From: Methylophaga thalassica MP
GTDB lineage: Bacteria; Pseudomonadota; Gammaproteobacteria; Nitrosococcales; Methylophagaceae
DNA: 64,000 nucleotides
Assembly: GCF_000214595.1 (NCBI RefSeq)
Contig: NZ_AFIG01000001.1
Coordinates: 2,150,382-2,214,381, forward strand
Direction of reading: 5' to 3'
Position 1 is the first letter of the stretch. Each line of letters opens with the position of its first letter. Position numbers and translations under genes: made by a program. The notes beneath the pieces are model-generated. The model searched no databases, was not told the origin of the DNA, and saw only the letters and a list, made by a program, of their open reading frames with translations. Of the stretch, positions 1 to 10,156 are shown one piece after another.

Positions 1-618
1 AATGATGAGTGGAATTAATTTTTCAGGAAACTGATAAGGTCCATAATTATTGGAACAATTGGTCATTACTACTGGCAAACCGTAGGTGTGATGCCATGCA
101 CGAACCAAATGATCACTGCCAGCTTTAGTAGCTGAATATGGAGAATTAGGTTGGTAAGGCGTAGTCTCTTCGAACAATCCCGTTTCACCTAATGTGCCAT
201 ACACCTCATCGGTGGAAATATGATGGAAACGAAATTGTGTCGCCGATTCTTTATCAAGCGTTTTCCAATATTGTCTTGCGGCTTCTAATAAAACGTAGGT
301 ACCCACTAAATTAGTTTGCACAAAATCAGCCGGACCATCAATCGAGCGATCGACATGGGATTCAGCGGCTAAGTGCATTATGGCTGTGGGTTGATGCTGT
401 GTGAATAATACCGCCATTTTTTCGGCATCGCATATATCAGCCTGTTCAAAGTGATAACGAGCGTTGTCTGCAACAGAAAGAAGTGATTCCAGATTACCTG
501 CGTAGGTCAATTTATCAATATTAACGATGTGGTAATCACTGACTTCGATAAGACGGCGAATTAAAGCTGAACCAATGAATCCAGCTCCCCCAGTAACAAA
601 AAGTGTTTTCCTTGACAC
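1..618 (-). CDS. rmlB: dTDP-glucose 4,6-dehydratase, 3' part missing (window edge)
   Basis: Converts dTDP-glucose to dTDP-4-keto-6-deoxyglucose in the dTDP-rhamnose/deoxysugar pathway feeding O-antigen or exopolysaccharide. The N-terminal 206 residues are visible. They show a Rossmann NAD-binding start ([10 protein letters not shown]), [13 protein letters not shown], the STDEVYG active-site segment, and the SDR YxxxK pair in [10 protein letters not shown] (Tyr near residue 161). [18 protein letters not shown] near the cut is typical of RmlB. I chose a GTG start at 618 because an AGAAGAG ribosome site lies 6 bases upstream and a stop codon closes the frame further upstream with no ATG between. 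The rest of the gene and any rml partners lie outside the window. Confidence 0.93.
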   Translation of the reverse strand, partial: MSRKTLFVTGGAGFIGSALIRRLIEVSDYHIVNIDKLTYAGNLESLLSVADNARYHFEQADICDAEKMAVLFTQHQPTAIMHLAAESHVDRSIDGPADFVQTNLVGTYVLLEAARQYWKTLDKESATQFRFHHISTDEVYGTLGETGLFEETTPYQPNSPYSATKAGSDHLVRAWHHTYGLPVVMTNCSNNYGPYQFPEKLIPLII

Positions 619-736
619 AGATAGCTCTTCTATTTGAGTGAATTGAATATTTGCCAGCTAAAAGTAGCATTAGTCGGACTTGGAAGCAATGTGGAAGCCG
701 TCTTTTTACAGAACTCGACGCATTATTCTAGACAAT

Positions 737-771
737 AAAAAAACGCATCAAAAATAATCATGTTTGATTGC
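737..771 (-). terminator. Terminator of the tRNA transcript
   Basis: On the minus strand an imperfect stem (GCaATCAAA pairing with TTTGATGC, one bulged A) is followed by seven T. It lies 40 bases downstream of tRNA-Arg and upstream of rmlB, so it should end the tRNA transcript. Confidence 0.6.
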
Positions 772-810
772 TTTTTTAAAATGTCAGTAATTTAGGGAAG
801 AATAAGAATA

Positions 811-887
811 TGGTACGCCCGGCAGGACTCGAACCTGCTACCCTCGGCTTAGAAGGCCGATGCTCTATCCAGATGAGCTACGGGCGC
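811..887 (-). tRNA. tRNA-Arg (anticodon TCT)
   Basis: A 77-nt cloverleaf with the acceptor stem GCGCCCG paired to CGGGCGT, discriminator A and an encoded CCA end. The anticodon loop is CTTCTAA, with TCT at 851-853. The T-arm contains GGTTCGAGTCC. It reads AGA codons (and AGG by wobble). It is co-oriented with tRNA-Pro 37 bp upstream and is probably cotranscribed from the promoter at 1037-1065. Confidence 0.97.
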
Positions 888-924
888 ATATGATTTTTAC
901 TAAGCGAGGACATGGGTTAAGAAG

Positions 925-1001
<77 letters not shown>

Positions 1002-1036
1002 ACTTAATTCGAGAAGTCATCCCCGAAGAAGGCGAA

Positions 1037-1065
1037 ATAATACGTGGTTAGAATTTAAGAGTCAA
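1037..1065 (-). promoter_or_regulatory. Sigma-70 promoter of the tRNA-Pro/tRNA-Arg unit
   Basis: On the minus strand, -35 TTGACT (1060-1065) and -10 TATTAT (1037-1042) are separated by exactly 17 bp. The discriminator after the -10 is TTCGCC; GC-rich discriminators are typical of stringently controlled stable-RNA promoters. Start-point about 1030. Confidence 0.75.
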
Positions 1066-1142
1066 TCACTGTTTTGATATTTTTTGCTGTTCGGCTCACA
1101 TCATGCGATCATAGCGGCTTTTGCATAAGCGGGAATGATTGA

Positions 1143-2000
1143 ATGAGCGCAAAGATTATCGATGGCAAAGCAGTTGCAGCTGACCTCAAACAACAACTGA
1201 AATTAGCGACAACAGAACGACTAGCTGAAGGTAAACGTCGTCCAGGTCTTGCGGTCGTATTGATAGGTGCTAACCCGGCATCTCAGGTCTATGTAGGCAG
1301 TAAGCGGAAAAGCTGTGAAGAAATCGGATTTAAATCTGAAGCCTATGATCTTCCGGAAACAACATCCGAGGAAGAGTTACTATCTTTGATTGATACCTTA
1401 AATCAAGATGATGAGATTGATGGCATTCTCGTTCAACTTCCACTGCCACAACACATCTCTGCGGAAACCGTCATTGAGCGAATTGCGCCACATAAAGACG
1501 TCGATGGTTTCCATCCATACAATATTGGCCGTCTTGCTCAACGCAATCCACAACTCAGACCTTGCACCCCAAAAGGCGTGATTACCTTACTTCGCACTAC
1601 CGGTGTTGATCTCAAAGGACTCGAAGCAGTTGTGGTAGGTGCCTCAAATATTGTTGGTCGTCCTATGGCGTTGGAATTATTGCTGGCCGGTTGCACAACC
1701 ACAGTTTGTCATCGCTGGACGAATAATCTGGAAGAACAAGTTCGCCGCGCTGACTTATTAGTGGTTGCCGTAGGCAAACCCAACTTTATTCCAGGTGAAT
1801 GGATAAAACAGGGGGCTATTGTCATTGATGTGGGTATTAACCGCTTAGAGAATGGCAAACTGACTGGCGACGTTGAATTTGAAAAAGCAAAAGAAAAAGC
1901 CAGTTGGATAACCCCAGTACCTGGCGGTGTGGGACCAATGACCGTAGCGACATTGCTAGAAAATACCTTATTTGCCGCCGAAACATTACATAAAAACTAA
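1143..2000 (+). CDS. folD: Bifunctional methylenetetrahydrofolate dehydrogenase/cyclohydrolase
   Basis: Interconverts 5,10-methylene-, methenyl- and 10-formyl-tetrahydrofolate in the cytosol, supplying one-carbon units for purines and initiator formyl-Met. At 285 residues it matches the family (E. coli 288). Visible signatures are [14 protein letters not shown] with the catalytic Tyr/Lys region, [21 protein letters not shown], and the NADP-binding loop [11 protein letters not shown] in the C-terminal Rossmann half, ending in [11 protein letters not shown]. The ATG has a GGGA-type ribosome site about 8 bases upstream. It is a stand-alone gene converging on cysS. Confidence 0.97.
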   Translation: MSAKIIDGKAVAADLKQQLKLATTERLAEGKRRPGLAVVLIGANPASQVYVGSKRKSCEEIGFKSEAYDLPETTSEEELLSLIDTLNQDDEIDGILVQLPLPQHISAETVIERIAPHKDVDGFHPYNIGRLAQRNPQLRPCTPKGVITLLRTTGVDLKGLEAVVVGASNIVGRPMALELLLAGCTTTVCHRWTNNLEEQVRRADLLVVAVGKPNFIPGEWIKQGAIVIDVGINRLENGKLTGDVEFEKAKEKASWITPVPGGVGPMTVATLLENTLFAAETLHKN

Positions 2001-2008
2001 AGATATAA

Positions 2009-2033
2009 GCGCCTGCGATAAAAAAGCAGGCGC
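2009..2033. terminator. Hairpin between convergent folD and cysS
   Basis: A perfect 8-bp stem (GCGCCTGC/GCAGGCGC) encloses a 9-nt loop, 8 bases past the folD stop and 8 bases past the cysS stop. Neither side carries a long T run, so termination may be modest, but placement suits a shared bidirectional terminator. Confidence 0.55.
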
Positions 2034-2041
2034 GCATGTTG

Positions 2042-3433
2042 TTATAGTCGACGCCAGCTCGTTTTACCGGCAGCGTCCTCAAGCACAATTCCCATTTCAG
2101 TCAATTGATCACGAATTTCATCGGCACGAGCCCAGTTTTTGTCAGCTCTGGCCTGATTACGTTCAGCGACTAAGCTATCGATATCAACCGCTAATTGATC
2201 GGATGAGCTATCTCCTGTCAGGAATTTATCGGCATCTTGCTGGAAAAGGCCTAGCACGTCACCAAAAGATGACAATAGACCTGCAAGATAAGCGACTGCT
2301 TCAGATTGTGCCTGCTCTCTCGCCTTATTTATCGCTTGTCTGACATCAGCCATCACCGACAATGCTAAAGCAGTATTAAAATCATCATCCATGGCGGCTT
2401 TAAAACGTCCACCAAACTCTTCATCATCCTGCCAGTTTACCTTCTGTGTTGTATCCACCTCACGCAAGGTTGTATAAAAACGTGTTAACGCTGCTTTGGC
2501 TTGTTCAAGCTGATCTTCCGCATAATTCAGCGGGCTACGGTAATGGCTCGACAGAATAAAATAACGGATAGCTTCTGCAGGGTACTGCTCAAGTACTTCA
2601 CGCACAGTGAAAAAATTACCCAAAGACTTGGACATTTTTTCATCATCAATACGCACAAAGCCATTATGCATCCAGTAATTCACTGACTGGCAACCATGGG
2701 CTCCCTCGGATTGAGCTATTTCATTTTCATGATGTGGAAACTGTAAATCCTGCCCGCCACCATGAATATCAAACTGCTCACCTAAGCAATGTGCTGACAT
2801 GGCAGAACATTCAATATGCCAACCAGGACGTCCCTCACCCCATGGAGATTCCCAAGCAGGTTCACCGGCCTTGGCAGCTTTCCATAAAACGAAATCCAAT
2901 GGATCTGTTTTTGCTTCATTGACAGCTATACGTTCGCCGGCCCGTAGATCTTCAATATTACGGCCCGATAATTTGCCATAACCGTTGAACTGGCTAACGT
3001 CGTAATACACATCACCATTATCAGCTTTATAAGCAAGCCCCTTACTGATGAGGGTCTCAATCATCGCCAATATTTCTGTCATTGACTCAGTGGCTTTAGG
3101 CTCAATATCTGGTCTAAGCACACCTAAGGCATCCGCATCCTTGTGCATTTCATCAATGTAACGTTCAGTCAATGCCTGAATTGATTCGCCATTTTCTGCA
3201 GCACGTTTAATGATTTTATCGTCGATATCGGTAATATTTCTGACGTAGGTAACGTCATAGCCTAATGCGCGTAAATAGCGTGTGACTACATCAAAAACCA
3301 CCATCACACGAGCATGACCAACATGACACAAGTCATACACCGTCATACCACAGACATACATATTGACCTTGCCTTCCTGCAAGGGTTTAAACACTTCTTT
3401 CTGTCGGGTGAGACTATTATAGATTTTTAGCAT
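2042..3433 (-). CDS. cysS: Cysteinyl-tRNA synthetase
   Basis: Class I synthetase that charges tRNA-Cys in the cytosol. It has 463 residues (E. coli 461). The HIGH motif is HVGH at residues 37-40, just after zinc ligand Cys28. KMSKS is intact in [10 protein letters not shown] near residue 268. The other expected zinc ligands fall in [10 protein letters not shown] and [15 protein letters not shown]-terminal anticodon-binding domain follows. The ATG lies one base downstream of the glnS stop, so the two synthetase genes are almost certainly cotranscribed and translationally coupled. Confidence 0.97.
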   Translation of the reverse strand: MLKIYNSLTRQKEVFKPLQEGKVNMYVCGMTVYDLCHVGHARVMVVFDVVTRYLRALGYDVTYVRNITDIDDKIIKRAAENGESIQALTERYIDEMHKDADALGVLRPDIEPKATESMTEILAMIETLISKGLAYKADNGDVYYDVSQFNGYGKLSGRNIEDLRAGERIAVNEAKTDPLDFVLWKAAKAGEPAWESPWGEGRPGWHIECSAMSAHCLGEQFDIHGGGQDLQFPHHENEIAQSEGAHGCQSVNYWMHNGFVRIDDEKMSKSLGNFFTVREVLEQYPAEAIRYFILSSHYRSPLNYAEDQLEQAKAALTRFYTTLREVDTTQKVNWQDDEEFGGRFKAAMDDDFNTALALSVMADVRQAINKAREQAQSEAVAYLAGLLSSFGDVLGLFQQDADKFLTGDSSSDQLAVDIDSLVAERNQARADKNWARADEIRDQLTEMGIVLEDAAGKTSWRRL

Positions 3434-3434
3434 A

Positions 3435-5108
3435 TTAGTTATTTTTTGACGTATCTTCTTTTAAACCAATGGTCAGGTTAAATACCGGTGAATCAACGGT
3501 ATGGTCATAACGATCAGTGACAAAATAGCCTTCTCGTTCAAACTGGAAAGCCGTCTCTGGCTTGCAATTAACAATAGCGGGTTCCGCAACAGCCTTAATC
3601 ACCTTCAGAGAGTCAGGGTTCACATCGTCCAGATAGTTACCTGTTTCTTTTCCAGGTGCTTCAGCCAGGAACAACCTGTCATATAAACGCAGCTCAACTT
3701 CCTTACCTTCTGTTGCTGAAACCCAGTGAATCACACCGCGGGGTTTCATTTCAGCAGGTGGATTCTGACCGACAGTATTAGGCACTAACGAGGCAATTAC
3801 TTCAACCACATCGCCGCTATCATTCTTGATGACATCATCGGCTTTAATCACATAGGCACCACGTAAACGCACATAGTCGCCTATCACCAGACGTTTGAAT
3901 TTTTTCCGGCTCAGACTAGTGTCTTCAGTAAAGTCAGACGCATCGATATAAATCGCTTTTGTAAAAGGTACTGAGCGATGCCCCATAGACTCTTGTTGTG
4001 GATGATTAGCGACTTCGAGCCATTCAACGCCATCACTTGCATTAGTGATGGTCAGTTTTAAAGGATTGAGTACGCACATCGCTCGTGCTGCGTTTTCATT
4101 AAGATCATTACGAATCTCAAATTCCAACTGTGCAATATCGACCACACCATCGGTTTTTGCCACAGCAAGACCATTACAAAAAGCGCGTAAAGCCGCTGCG
4201 GTATAACCGCGTCTGCGCATACCGGAAATTGTCGGCATTCTGGGATCATTCCAACCAGCCACAATCTGCTCATCAACCAGTTGTTTGAGATTACGCTTAC
4301 TGGTCACCGTATAATTCAGATTTAGGCGTCCAAATTCGTATTGTTTTGGCTGTGATGGTACAGGCAGATTTTCGATAAACCATTCATATAAAGGACGGTG
4401 ATCCTGAAACTCCAGCGTACAGATACTGTGCGTCACACCTTCAATCGCATCGCCCTGCCCATGTGCAAAATCATAGCTCGGGTAGATACACCACTTGTCA
4501 CCGGTTTGATGATGCGCTTTTTTGCGAATGCGATACAAAATTGGATCACGCATATTCATATTAGGCGAGGCCATATCAATCTTCGCTCGCAGCACACAAA
4601 AACCTTCGTCAAACTCACCCTGCTTCATTTTTTCAAACAAAGTCAGGTTTTCTTCAACACTACGGTTGCGGAAGGGTGACTCTTTACCTGGCTTAGTTGC
4701 CCAGCCACGATACTCACTTGCTTGCTCAGCAGTCAGATCACAGACATAAGCTTTGCCTTGTTTGATCAGATGAATAGCCCAGTCATAAAACTGTTCAAAG
4801 TAGTTTGATGCATAACGCACATCGCCTGCCCATTGGAAGCCAAGCCACTGTACATCTTCTTTGATAGCTTCGATGAACTCCTGCTCTTCTTTTGCAGGGT
4901 TGGTATCATCAAAACGTAAATGACAATCTCCGCCAAATTCCTCGGCCAGACCAAAGTTCAGACAGATAGACTTGGCATGCCCAATATGCAGGTAGCCATT
5001 TGGCTCAGGTGGAAAACGTGTGACGATTTTTCCAGTCACCCTTCCAGTATCAAGATCTTCCTGAATAATAGGACGAATAAAATTATGATTAACAGCTGAT
5101 TCGGACAT
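3435..5108 (-). CDS. glnS: Glutaminyl-tRNA synthetase
   Basis: Class I synthetase that charges tRNA-Gln directly. [13 protein letters not shown] carries HIGH at residues 41-44, [14 protein letters not shown] follows, and [10 protein letters not shown] is the KMSKS-equivalent loop. The beta-barrel anticodon domain fills the C-terminus. I start at ATG 5108, giving 557 residues beginning [19 protein letters not shown], which aligns with the 554-residue E. coli enzyme. An upstream in-frame TTG would add 28 residues that look unlike the family. The ribosome site is weak. It is the first gene of glnS-cysS. Presence of GlnRS implies tRNA-Gln need not use the GatCAB amidation route. Confidence 0.96.
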   Translation of the reverse strand: MSESAVNHNFIRPIIQEDLDTGRVTGKIVTRFPPEPNGYLHIGHAKSICLNFGLAEEFGGDCHLRFDDTNPAKEEQEFIEAIKEDVQWLGFQWAGDVRYASNYFEQFYDWAIHLIKQGKAYVCDLTAEQASEYRGWATKPGKESPFRNRSVEENLTLFEKMKQGEFDEGFCVLRAKIDMASPNMNMRDPILYRIRKKAHHQTGDKWCIYPSYDFAHGQGDAIEGVTHSICTLEFQDHRPLYEWFIENLPVPSQPKQYEFGRLNLNYTVTSKRNLKQLVDEQIVAGWNDPRMPTISGMRRRGYTAAALRAFCNGLAVAKTDGVVDIAQLEFEIRNDLNENAARAMCVLNPLKLTITNASDGVEWLEVANHPQQESMGHRSVPFTKAIYIDASDFTEDTSLSRKKFKRLVIGDYVRLRGAYVIKADDVIKNDSGDVVEVIASLVPNTVGQNPPAEMKPRGVIHWVSATEGKEVELRLYDRLFLAEAPGKETGNYLDDVNPDSLKVIKAVAEPAIVNCKPETAFQFEREGYFVTDRYDHTVDSPVFNLTIGLKEDTSKNN

Positions 5109-5138
5109 ATCGAATGACAAATTTATATGAAAACGCGC

Positions 5139-5144
5139 ATTATA
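5139..5144 (-). promoter_or_regulatory. Probable -10 element of glnS-cysS
   Basis: A consensus TATAAT lies on the minus strand 31 bases upstream of the glnS ATG. No good -35 lies at 16-18 bp, so only the -10 is supported. The rest of the gap to the divergent cyclophilin gene (to 5383) shows nothing else I can name. Confidence 0.4.
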
Positions 5145-5383
5145 CGCTCTCCGCCGGGCTGGGTAATAGCGCTGTTTTGAATAGTGATTCAATAATGCTT
5201 TAAATACTGGTTGATTATTGCTTTGCTAGCAAACATTAAGTGGACTCATCAACTACCTTATATTTTTCTGTTTTATCGTGCAGGCTCTTCACAAAAGTCA
5301 TATCCATACCTATCACTTTGTTCCCATAAGAATGCATATTGCTCTATCATGTCGACTTTAAAATTGATCCTGGACATATCCTT

Positions 5384-5965
5384 ATGATCAGACGTTTTGT
5401 GCAAATGCTGTGTTGGCTATTTGCCATTTTTTCTTTTTCAATACAAGCAGATGGGACATCCAAAATGCCACAAGTTAAACTTGAAACCAGTCTTGGTGAT
5501 ATCGTTATCGAACTCAATGAAGATAAAGCACCAGTCACGGTTGCCAACTTCCTTGGTTATGTCAACGATGGTTTCTATGACGGTACGATTTTTCATCGCG
5601 TCATCAAAAATTTTATGATTCAAGGCGGTGGTTTTACTCAAGAATTTCAGCAAAAAACCACAAAAGCAGCGATTGAAAATGAAGCTGATAATGGTTTGAG
5701 CAATAAGCGTGGCGCAGTTGCTATGGCAAGAACTAATGACCCACACTCAGCTACAGCTCAGTTTTTTATTAATACCGTTGATAACGGTTTTCTCGATTTT
5801 CAGGCTAAAGTGCCCAGCGGTTGGGGCTATGCTGTATTTGGTGAAGTGATTGAAGGCATGGACGTCGTCGATGCCATAAGAGAAGTCGATACCACCATGC
5901 GAGGTCCTCATCAAGATGTACCTGCAGAAGATATCGTCATCATTAAAGCAACTGTTATCAATTAA
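5384..5965 (+). CDS. Peptidyl-prolyl cis-trans isomerase, cyclophilin type, probably periplasmic
   Basis: Accelerates proline isomerisation during protein folding. The cyclophilin core has [48 protein letters not shown] and [17 protein letters not shown], including the catalytic Arg of FHRV and the QGGG and FFIN binding-site residues. The core resembles cytoplasmic PpiB. From ATG 5384, however, there is a basic n-region (IRR), a hydrophobic stretch and a polar c-region around residues 20-25, which reads as a Sec signal peptide and suggests a PpiA-like periplasmic protein of 193 residues. An internal ATG at 5465 would give a cytoplasmic PpiB-length product. A hairpin follows the stop. Confidence 0.9.
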   Translation: MIRRFVQMLCWLFAIFSFSIQADGTSKMPQVKLETSLGDIVIELNEDKAPVTVANFLGYVNDGFYDGTIFHRVIKNFMIQGGGFTQEFQQKTTKAAIENEADNGLSNKRGAVAMARTNDPHSATAQFFINTVDNGFLDFQAKVPSGWGYAVFGEVIEGMDVVDAIREVDTTMRGPHQDVPAEDIVIIKATVIN

Positions 5966-5972
5966 TCAGACA

Positions 5973-6002
5973 AAACCTGCTTGTTATTTTACAAGCAGGT
6001 TT
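5973..6002 (+). terminator. Strong hairpin between cyclophilin gene and lpxH
   Basis: A perfect 12-bp stem (AAACCTGCTTGT/ACAAGCAGGTTT) with a 6-nt loop, followed by TCTCTCCC rather than a T run. Its 3' arm contains AGCAGG, the only Shine-Dalgarno-like sequence before the lpxH ATG at 6010. It can therefore act as a weak terminator, as a ribosome-site lock on lpxH, or both. Confidence 0.6.
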
Positions 6003-6009
6003 CTCTCCC

Positions 6010-6765
6010 ATGACCAAACTGTTTATTTCCGATCTTCACTTAAACCCAGCCAGACCTGAATTAACCGCACTTGCCTGTCATTTTCTGCAACAGCAAGCTG
6101 ATACCGTCTCTGACGTTTTTATACTGGGTGATATTTTTAATACCTGGTTAGGTGATGATTTAGTTCCTGATGAATTTGCTGACTTTATCGAAACACTGCG
6201 ATCTTTAACGCAAGCAGGTGTAAAACTTTATCTTATGGTCGGCAATCGTGATTTCATGCTGGGAAAAAGATTTGCCGATTCAGTCAATGCCACTTTAATT
6301 CAGGATGGCTATCAATTAGAACTGGCAGGCCAACCAGCACTGTTATTACATGGTGATAGTTTATGTATCGATGATGTCGGCTATCAACGTTATCGCAGAG
6401 TGGTTAATAATCGTTTTTTGCAGTGGTGTTTTTTAAAACTACCCGCCCGCTTTCGTCAAAAAATATCAGATAAAATCAAACAGCAAAGCCAGCAAAAGAA
6501 ACAATATAAATCGAGCCAGATCATGGATGTGAATCAAGCTGAGGTTGAGAAAGTTATGCTTGAGAATAATGTCAAACTACTGATTCATGGCCATACCCAT
6601 CGTCCAGCCATTCATCAAGTCTCATTAACCAACAATAGCGATGCCTATCGAATTGTATTAGGTGATTGGGAAGATAAAGTCAGCTATCTATTAGTCGATG
6701 ATCAGCAACTTACCTTGCATGATCACCGACTTAATTATCAGCAACAATCTTTACGATTTTTTTGA
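6010..6765 (+). CDS. lpxH: UDP-2,3-diacylglucosamine pyrophosphatase (lipid A synthesis)
   Basis: Membrane-associated calcineurin-like phosphoesterase that hydrolyses UDP-2,3-diacylglucosamine to lipid X in the lipid A pathway. The metal-binding signature set is complete: SDLHLN, GDIFNTWLGDD, GNRDFMLG, LLHGDS and HGHTHRP. It has 251 residues (E. coli 240). The proposed Shine-Dalgarno is the AGCAGG buried in the hairpin at 5973-6002. The 3' end overlaps the convergent dsbC by 15 bp. Confidence 0.95.
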   Translation: MTKLFISDLHLNPARPELTALACHFLQQQADTVSDVFILGDIFNTWLGDDLVPDEFADFIETLRSLTQAGVKLYLMVGNRDFMLGKRFADSVNATLIQDGYQLELAGQPALLLHGDSLCIDDVGYQRYRRVVNNRFLQWCFLKLPARFRQKISDKIKQQSQQKKQYKSSQIMDVNQAEVEKVMLENNVKLLIHGHTHRPAIHQVSLTNNSDAYRIVLGDWEDKVSYLLVDDQQLTLHDHRLNYQQQSLRFF

Positions 6766-7464
6766 GTTCTCATCTAGCACCTGAATTAACTTTTCAGGTG
6801 GCAAATAGCCTGGCAGAATCTGACCTGATTCAAGGAAGATAGATGGTGTGCCCTGTACACCTAATTGTTGTCCAAGTTCAAATTCTGTTTTGACTGGATT
6901 AACACAAGTTTTGGTGGCAATTTCCTGTCCTTGCTTAGCCTTGGTCATGGCTTTTTGTCTATCTGCGGCACACCAAACATTAACAGCATCATCGTAAGAT
7001 TTAGAGCCTATCCCGCCTCTTGGGAAAGACATATAACGCACACGAATTCCCAAATCATTGTATTTTTCCATTTCCGAGTGCATCTTGCGGCAGTAGCCAC
7101 AATCAATATCGGTAAACACGGTAATCGTATATTTGGCCTTTTCAGGACCAAAAATAATCATGTCTTTTTCATCGAGCTTATCAAGCGCTTCTTTGCGTAA
7201 ACTGACACGGCGTTGCTCAGTTAGATTCGTTCTTGAATCCAATGAAACCATATCACCCTGAATCACATAACGACCATCTTTAGAAAAATACAAGATTTGT
7301 CCATTGATAACCGCTTCGTAAAGTCCAGTATCGTCTATCGCTTTGAGGCTGCTTACTTTCACATCCTGTAATGACTTTTCTATTTTTTTACGTAGCTCAT
7401 CATTATCGGCATGAACAACACTGACACCTAACAAGGACAGGACTAATATGGTGTATTTCAACAT
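6751..7464 (-). CDS. dsbC: Thiol:disulfide isomerase DsbC
   Basis: Periplasmic disulfide isomerase that reshuffles wrong disulfides and is kept reduced by DsbD. A signal peptide spans residues 1-19 (LVLSLLGVSVVHA). An N-terminal dimerisation domain is followed by a thioredoxin fold with the active site CGYC at residues 122-125, a second structural cysteine pair later, and the cis-proline loop GTPSIFL. It has 237 residues, family-typical. It lies 7 bases downstream of yajQ, and its last 15 bases overlap convergent lpxH. Confidence 0.95.
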   Translation of the reverse strand: MLKYTILVLSLLGVSVVHADNDELRKKIEKSLQDVKVSSLKAIDDTGLYEAVINGQILYFSKDGRYVIQGDMVSLDSRTNLTEQRRVSLRKEALDKLDEKDMIIFGPEKAKYTITVFTDIDCGYCRKMHSEMEKYNDLGIRVRYMSFPRGGIGSKSYDDAVNVWCAADRQKAMTKAKQGQEIATKTCVNPVKTEFELGQQLGVQGTPSIFLESGQILPGYLPPEKLIQVLDENSKKS

Positions 7465-7471
7465 GGGACTT

Positions 7472-7957
7472 TTAATCTCTAAAATTATTAAACTGCAGTG
7501 GCATATCGATTTTATCGTGACTTTTTAACATCGCAATAATCGTTTGTAACTCATCACGTTTTTTGCCTGTTACCCTGACACTTTCTCCCTGAACAGCGGC
7601 TTGCACTTTCACTTTACTTTCTTTGATGAGCTTGACGATAGTCCGGGATAACTCTTTATCAATACCTTCTCTAACTAATACATCCTGTTTACGCATTTTT
7701 CCATTGCCAACAGAATCTTTAACCTCTAAACAGCTCACATCGACACCGCGTTTAACTAACTTGAGTCGCAAAATATCGAGCAGTTGATCCAACTGAAAAT
7801 CACTTTCAGCATGCATAGTCAGTACTTTGTCAGACTGTTCCACTTTGGCGTCAGTTCCGCGAAAATCAAACCTGTTCTTCAATTCACGATTTGTCTGATC
7901 CACTGCATTGGCAAGCTCATGTTTATCCACTTCAGAAACGATATCAAAAGAAGGCAT
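7472..7957 (-). CDS. yajQ: YajQ family nucleotide-binding protein
   Basis: A cytosolic 161-residue protein starting [15 protein letters not shown], with [10 protein letters not shown] and [19 protein letters not shown] at the end, diagnostic of YajQ (UPF0234). The family has two RRM-like ferredoxin folds and binds nucleotides; some homologues are reported cyclic-di-GMP effectors. It sits between xerD and dsbC on the same strand. Confidence 0.93.
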   Translation of the reverse strand: MPSFDIVSEVDKHELANAVDQTNRELKNRFDFRGTDAKVEQSDKVLTMHAESDFQLDQLLDILRLKLVKRGVDVSCLEVKDSVGNGKMRKQDVLVREGIDKELSRTIVKLIKESKVKVQAAVQGESVRVTGKKRDELQTIIAMLKSHDKIDMPLQFNNFRD

Positions 7958-8033
7958 CTGTTCACCTAAATTACGCTATAAAAATTCGAGTCAGTTTAGC
8001 ATTTGTGATTGATATCGTCAGTGCTATAAGCAC

Positions 8034-8933
8034 TTAACCACGGGGATGATGCTGACCATGTAATTGTTTTAACCGCTCTTTGGCTACATGGGTGTAGATT
8101 TGTGTCGTCGATAAATCAGAATGCCCCAGCAATAACTGAACTATCCTTAAATCAGCACCATGATTCAATAAATGTGTCGCAAATGCATGTCGTAAAGTAT
8201 GTGGCGACAAATGCTTTTCAATGCCCGCTTGACCAGCATAACGTTTGATTATGTACCAGAAGGCTTGTCTGGTCATTGCTTTACCTCGACGGGTGGGAAA
8301 TAAATCATCTGTTATTTGCCCATTTAATATAGCCGGTCGACTTTCGTATAAATATTGCTGTAACCAATCTAAAGCGATTTCACCGATAGGTATCAGGCGT
8401 TCTTTATTACCTTTACCAATACAACGAATTAAACCTTGGCGAAGATTCACCTGCTCAAACTGCAGTGACACCAACTCAGATACCCGTAATCCTGCTGCGT
8501 AGAGTAGTTCCAACATGGTTCTATCACGTAAACCCAGTGGCTCAGTGATATCAGGTTGTGCCAGCAAGGCCTCGACTTCGGCTTCTGTGAGACTATCAGG
8601 TAAGGAACGACCGAGTCGGGGTGAGTCAAGTTGCGCCGTTGGATCAGAGTCAAGTATGTCTTCACGAAATAAATAACGGTAAAAACGTCGTAATGAGGAC
8701 AGCAGCCTGGCTTCACTACGGACTTTTCTTCCTTCACGTAGGCGTTGGCTTTGGTAACGTTGGATATCCAGCTGGGTGGCTGAGACTAAATCTATATCAA
8801 ACTGAGCTAACCAAGCTGAAAAGGCTAATAAATCACGCCGGTAGGCATCGACTGTATGCTGACTCAAACCAGACTCAAGCCAAAGGCTGTCAAGGAAAGG
8901 CTCGAGATAATAAGATGTTTGTGACTCACTCAT
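8034..8933 (-). CDS. xerD: Site-specific tyrosine recombinase XerD
   Basis: With XerC it resolves chromosome dimers at dif under FtsK control. An N-terminal SAM-like core-binding domain is followed by the catalytic domain with Arg150 (AAGLRVSEL), Lys174 (GKGNKERL), His245 and Arg248 (SPHTLRHAFATHLL), His271 (LLGHSDLSTTQ) and nucleophile Tyr280 (QIYTHV). The ending LKQLHGQHHPRG is typical of XerD rather than XerC. I use ATG 8933 (299 residues); a TTG seven codons upstream is possible. Neither has a clear ribosome site. The housekeeping context (dsbC and rplS flank it) argues against a mobile-element integrase. Confidence 0.96.
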   Translation of the reverse strand: MSESQTSYYLEPFLDSLWLESGLSQHTVDAYRRDLLAFSAWLAQFDIDLVSATQLDIQRYQSQRLREGRKVRSEARLLSSLRRFYRYLFREDILDSDPTAQLDSPRLGRSLPDSLTEAEVEALLAQPDITEPLGLRDRTMLELLYAAGLRVSELVSLQFEQVNLRQGLIRCIGKGNKERLIPIGEIALDWLQQYLYESRPAILNGQITDDLFPTRRGKAMTRQAFWYIIKRYAGQAGIEKHLSPHTLRHAFATHLLNHGADLRIVQLLLGHSDLSTTQIYTHVAKERLKQLHGQHHPRG

Positions 8934-8980
8934 ATAACTATTGTTAGATATCAATTATTTAATAGTAACAAGTAAGCAAT

Positions 8981-9014
8981 AAAAAAGGGCAGTGTATAGA
9001 CACTGCCCTTTTTT
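8981..9014. terminator. Bidirectional terminator after rplS
   Basis: A perfect 15-bp stem (A6GGGCAGTGT/ACACTGCCCT6) with loop ATAG gives a U run in both directions. It lies 28 bases past the rplS stop and ends the rpsP-rimM-trmD-rplS transcript, isolating xerD. Confidence 0.92.
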
Positions 9015-9041
9015 TCCAATCGTCTGTTATGACAATTCGGA

Positions 9042-9386
9042 TTATAGCTTTTCTTTAATACGTGCTGCTTTACCAGTCAGATCACGTAAATAGTAAAGTT
9101 TAGAACGACGTACATCACCACGACGTTTTACTTCAACACTTGCAATGGCTGGGCTATGTGTTTGGAAAACACGCTCAACACCAACACCGCTAGAGATTTT
9201 ACGAACAGTGAATGCTGAGTGCAGACCACGGTTACGTTTAGCAATAACGATACCTTCAAACGCCTGTTCACGTTCACGGTCGCCTTCTTTGATTTTAACT
9301 TTAACAACAACAGTATCACCCGCTGAAAATTCAGGGATATCCTGTCTCACTTGTTCAGCGTTAAGCTGTTCGATAATGTTACTCAT
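9042..9386 (-). CDS. rplS: Ribosomal protein L19
   Basis: 50S subunit protein at the 30S-50S interface. Starting at ATG 9386 gives 114 residues ([20 protein letters not shown]), matching the family length of about 115. The body [23 protein letters not shown] and the ending [18 protein letters not shown] are canonical. The start is 13 bases after the trmD stop. An in-frame upstream extension of 12 codons overlaps trmD and is not family-like. Last gene of the operon, directly before the terminator. Confidence 0.97.
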   Translation of the reverse strand: MSNIIEQLNAEQVRQDIPEFSAGDTVVVKVKIKEGDREREQAFEGIVIAKRNRGLHSAFTVRKISSGVGVERVFQTHSPAIASVEVKRRGDVRRSKLYYLRDLTGKAARIKEKL

Positions 9387-9399
9387 TGTTAACTCCCAA

Positions 9400-10143
9400 C
9401 TAATCCTGCCCGCTCTCGGCAATAAACTCTTTTAATAGCGCAGCCTGTTCATTAGTCAAAGTCTCTTTGTCTAATAAGTCAGGTCGTCGCAACCATGTTC
9501 GTCCCAAGGACTGTTTGAGACGCCATTTACGAATCGCTTCATGGTCGCCTCCCAGCAATACCTCGGGTACTGACTGGTCATCTAAAACTTCTGGTCTGGT
9601 GTAATGAGGGTAGTCTAATAAGCCATCCACGAAAGAATCCTGCTCAGCAGACTGTTCATCACCTAACACACCGGGTATCAATCTGGACATACCATCAATC
9701 ATGACCATGGCTGCCAGTTCTCCACCACTGAGGACGTAGTCACCTATAGACCATTCCTCATCAATCTCTTTTTCTATCAGACGTTCATCAACGCCTTCAT
9801 AACGGCCGGCCAGTAAAATCAACTTCTGTTTACCCGCCAATTGTTCCAGACCTTTCTGGTCCAATTTTTTGCCTTGTGGTGACAAATAGATAACGGTTGC
9901 GTCATCCCCCAGCTTTTGCTTTGCTGCTGTGATGGCCTCTTTCAAAGGCGCAACTTTCATTACCATTCCAGGACCACCACCATATGGCCTGTCATCTACC
10001 GTTCGATGCCGATCATAGGCAAAATCACGCGGATTCCAATAGTCTAAATTGAGTAGACCATGTTTCACCGCCCGACCTGTTACTCCATATTGAGTAATCG
10101 CATCGAACATTTCAGGAAAAAGGGATATGACACCAAGGTGCAT
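9400..10143 (-). CDS. trmD: tRNA (guanine-N1)-methyltransferase
   Basis: Makes m1G37 in tRNAs next to the anticodon, preventing +1 frameshifts; SAM-dependent, SPOUT fold. Signatures are [37 protein letters not shown], the knot region [22 protein letters not shown] and [13 protein letters not shown]. The ATG at 10143 gives 247 residues and a canonical N-terminus ([12 protein letters not shown]). A GTG at 10170 would overlap rimM and is less likely. It sits between rimM and rplS. Confidence 0.97.
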   Translation of the reverse strand: MHLGVISLFPEMFDAITQYGVTGRAVKHGLLNLDYWNPRDFAYDRHRTVDDRPYGGGPGMVMKVAPLKEAITAAKQKLGDDATVIYLSPQGKKLDQKGLEQLAGKQKLILLAGRYEGVDERLIEKEIDEEWSIGDYVLSGGELAAMVMIDGMSRLIPGVLGDEQSAEQDSFVDGLLDYPHYTRPEVLDDQSVPEVLLGGDHEAIRKWRLKQSLGRTWLRRPDLLDKETLTNEQAALLKEFIAESGQD

Positions 10144-10156
10144 TATCCGATTTCCA

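Noticed and set aside
2734-2981. Plus-strand frames inside cysS
   Set aside because: Antisense shadows of a strongly conserved gene with no ribosome sites of their own.
5109-5192. 28-codon N-terminal extension of GlnRS
   Set aside because: Needs a TTG start and adds residues unlike GlnRS; the internal ATG gives the family N-terminus.
8034-8933. Tyrosine recombinase as sign of a mobile element
   Set aside because: Full XerD signature, including the typical C-terminus, in a conserved housekeeping neighbourhood.
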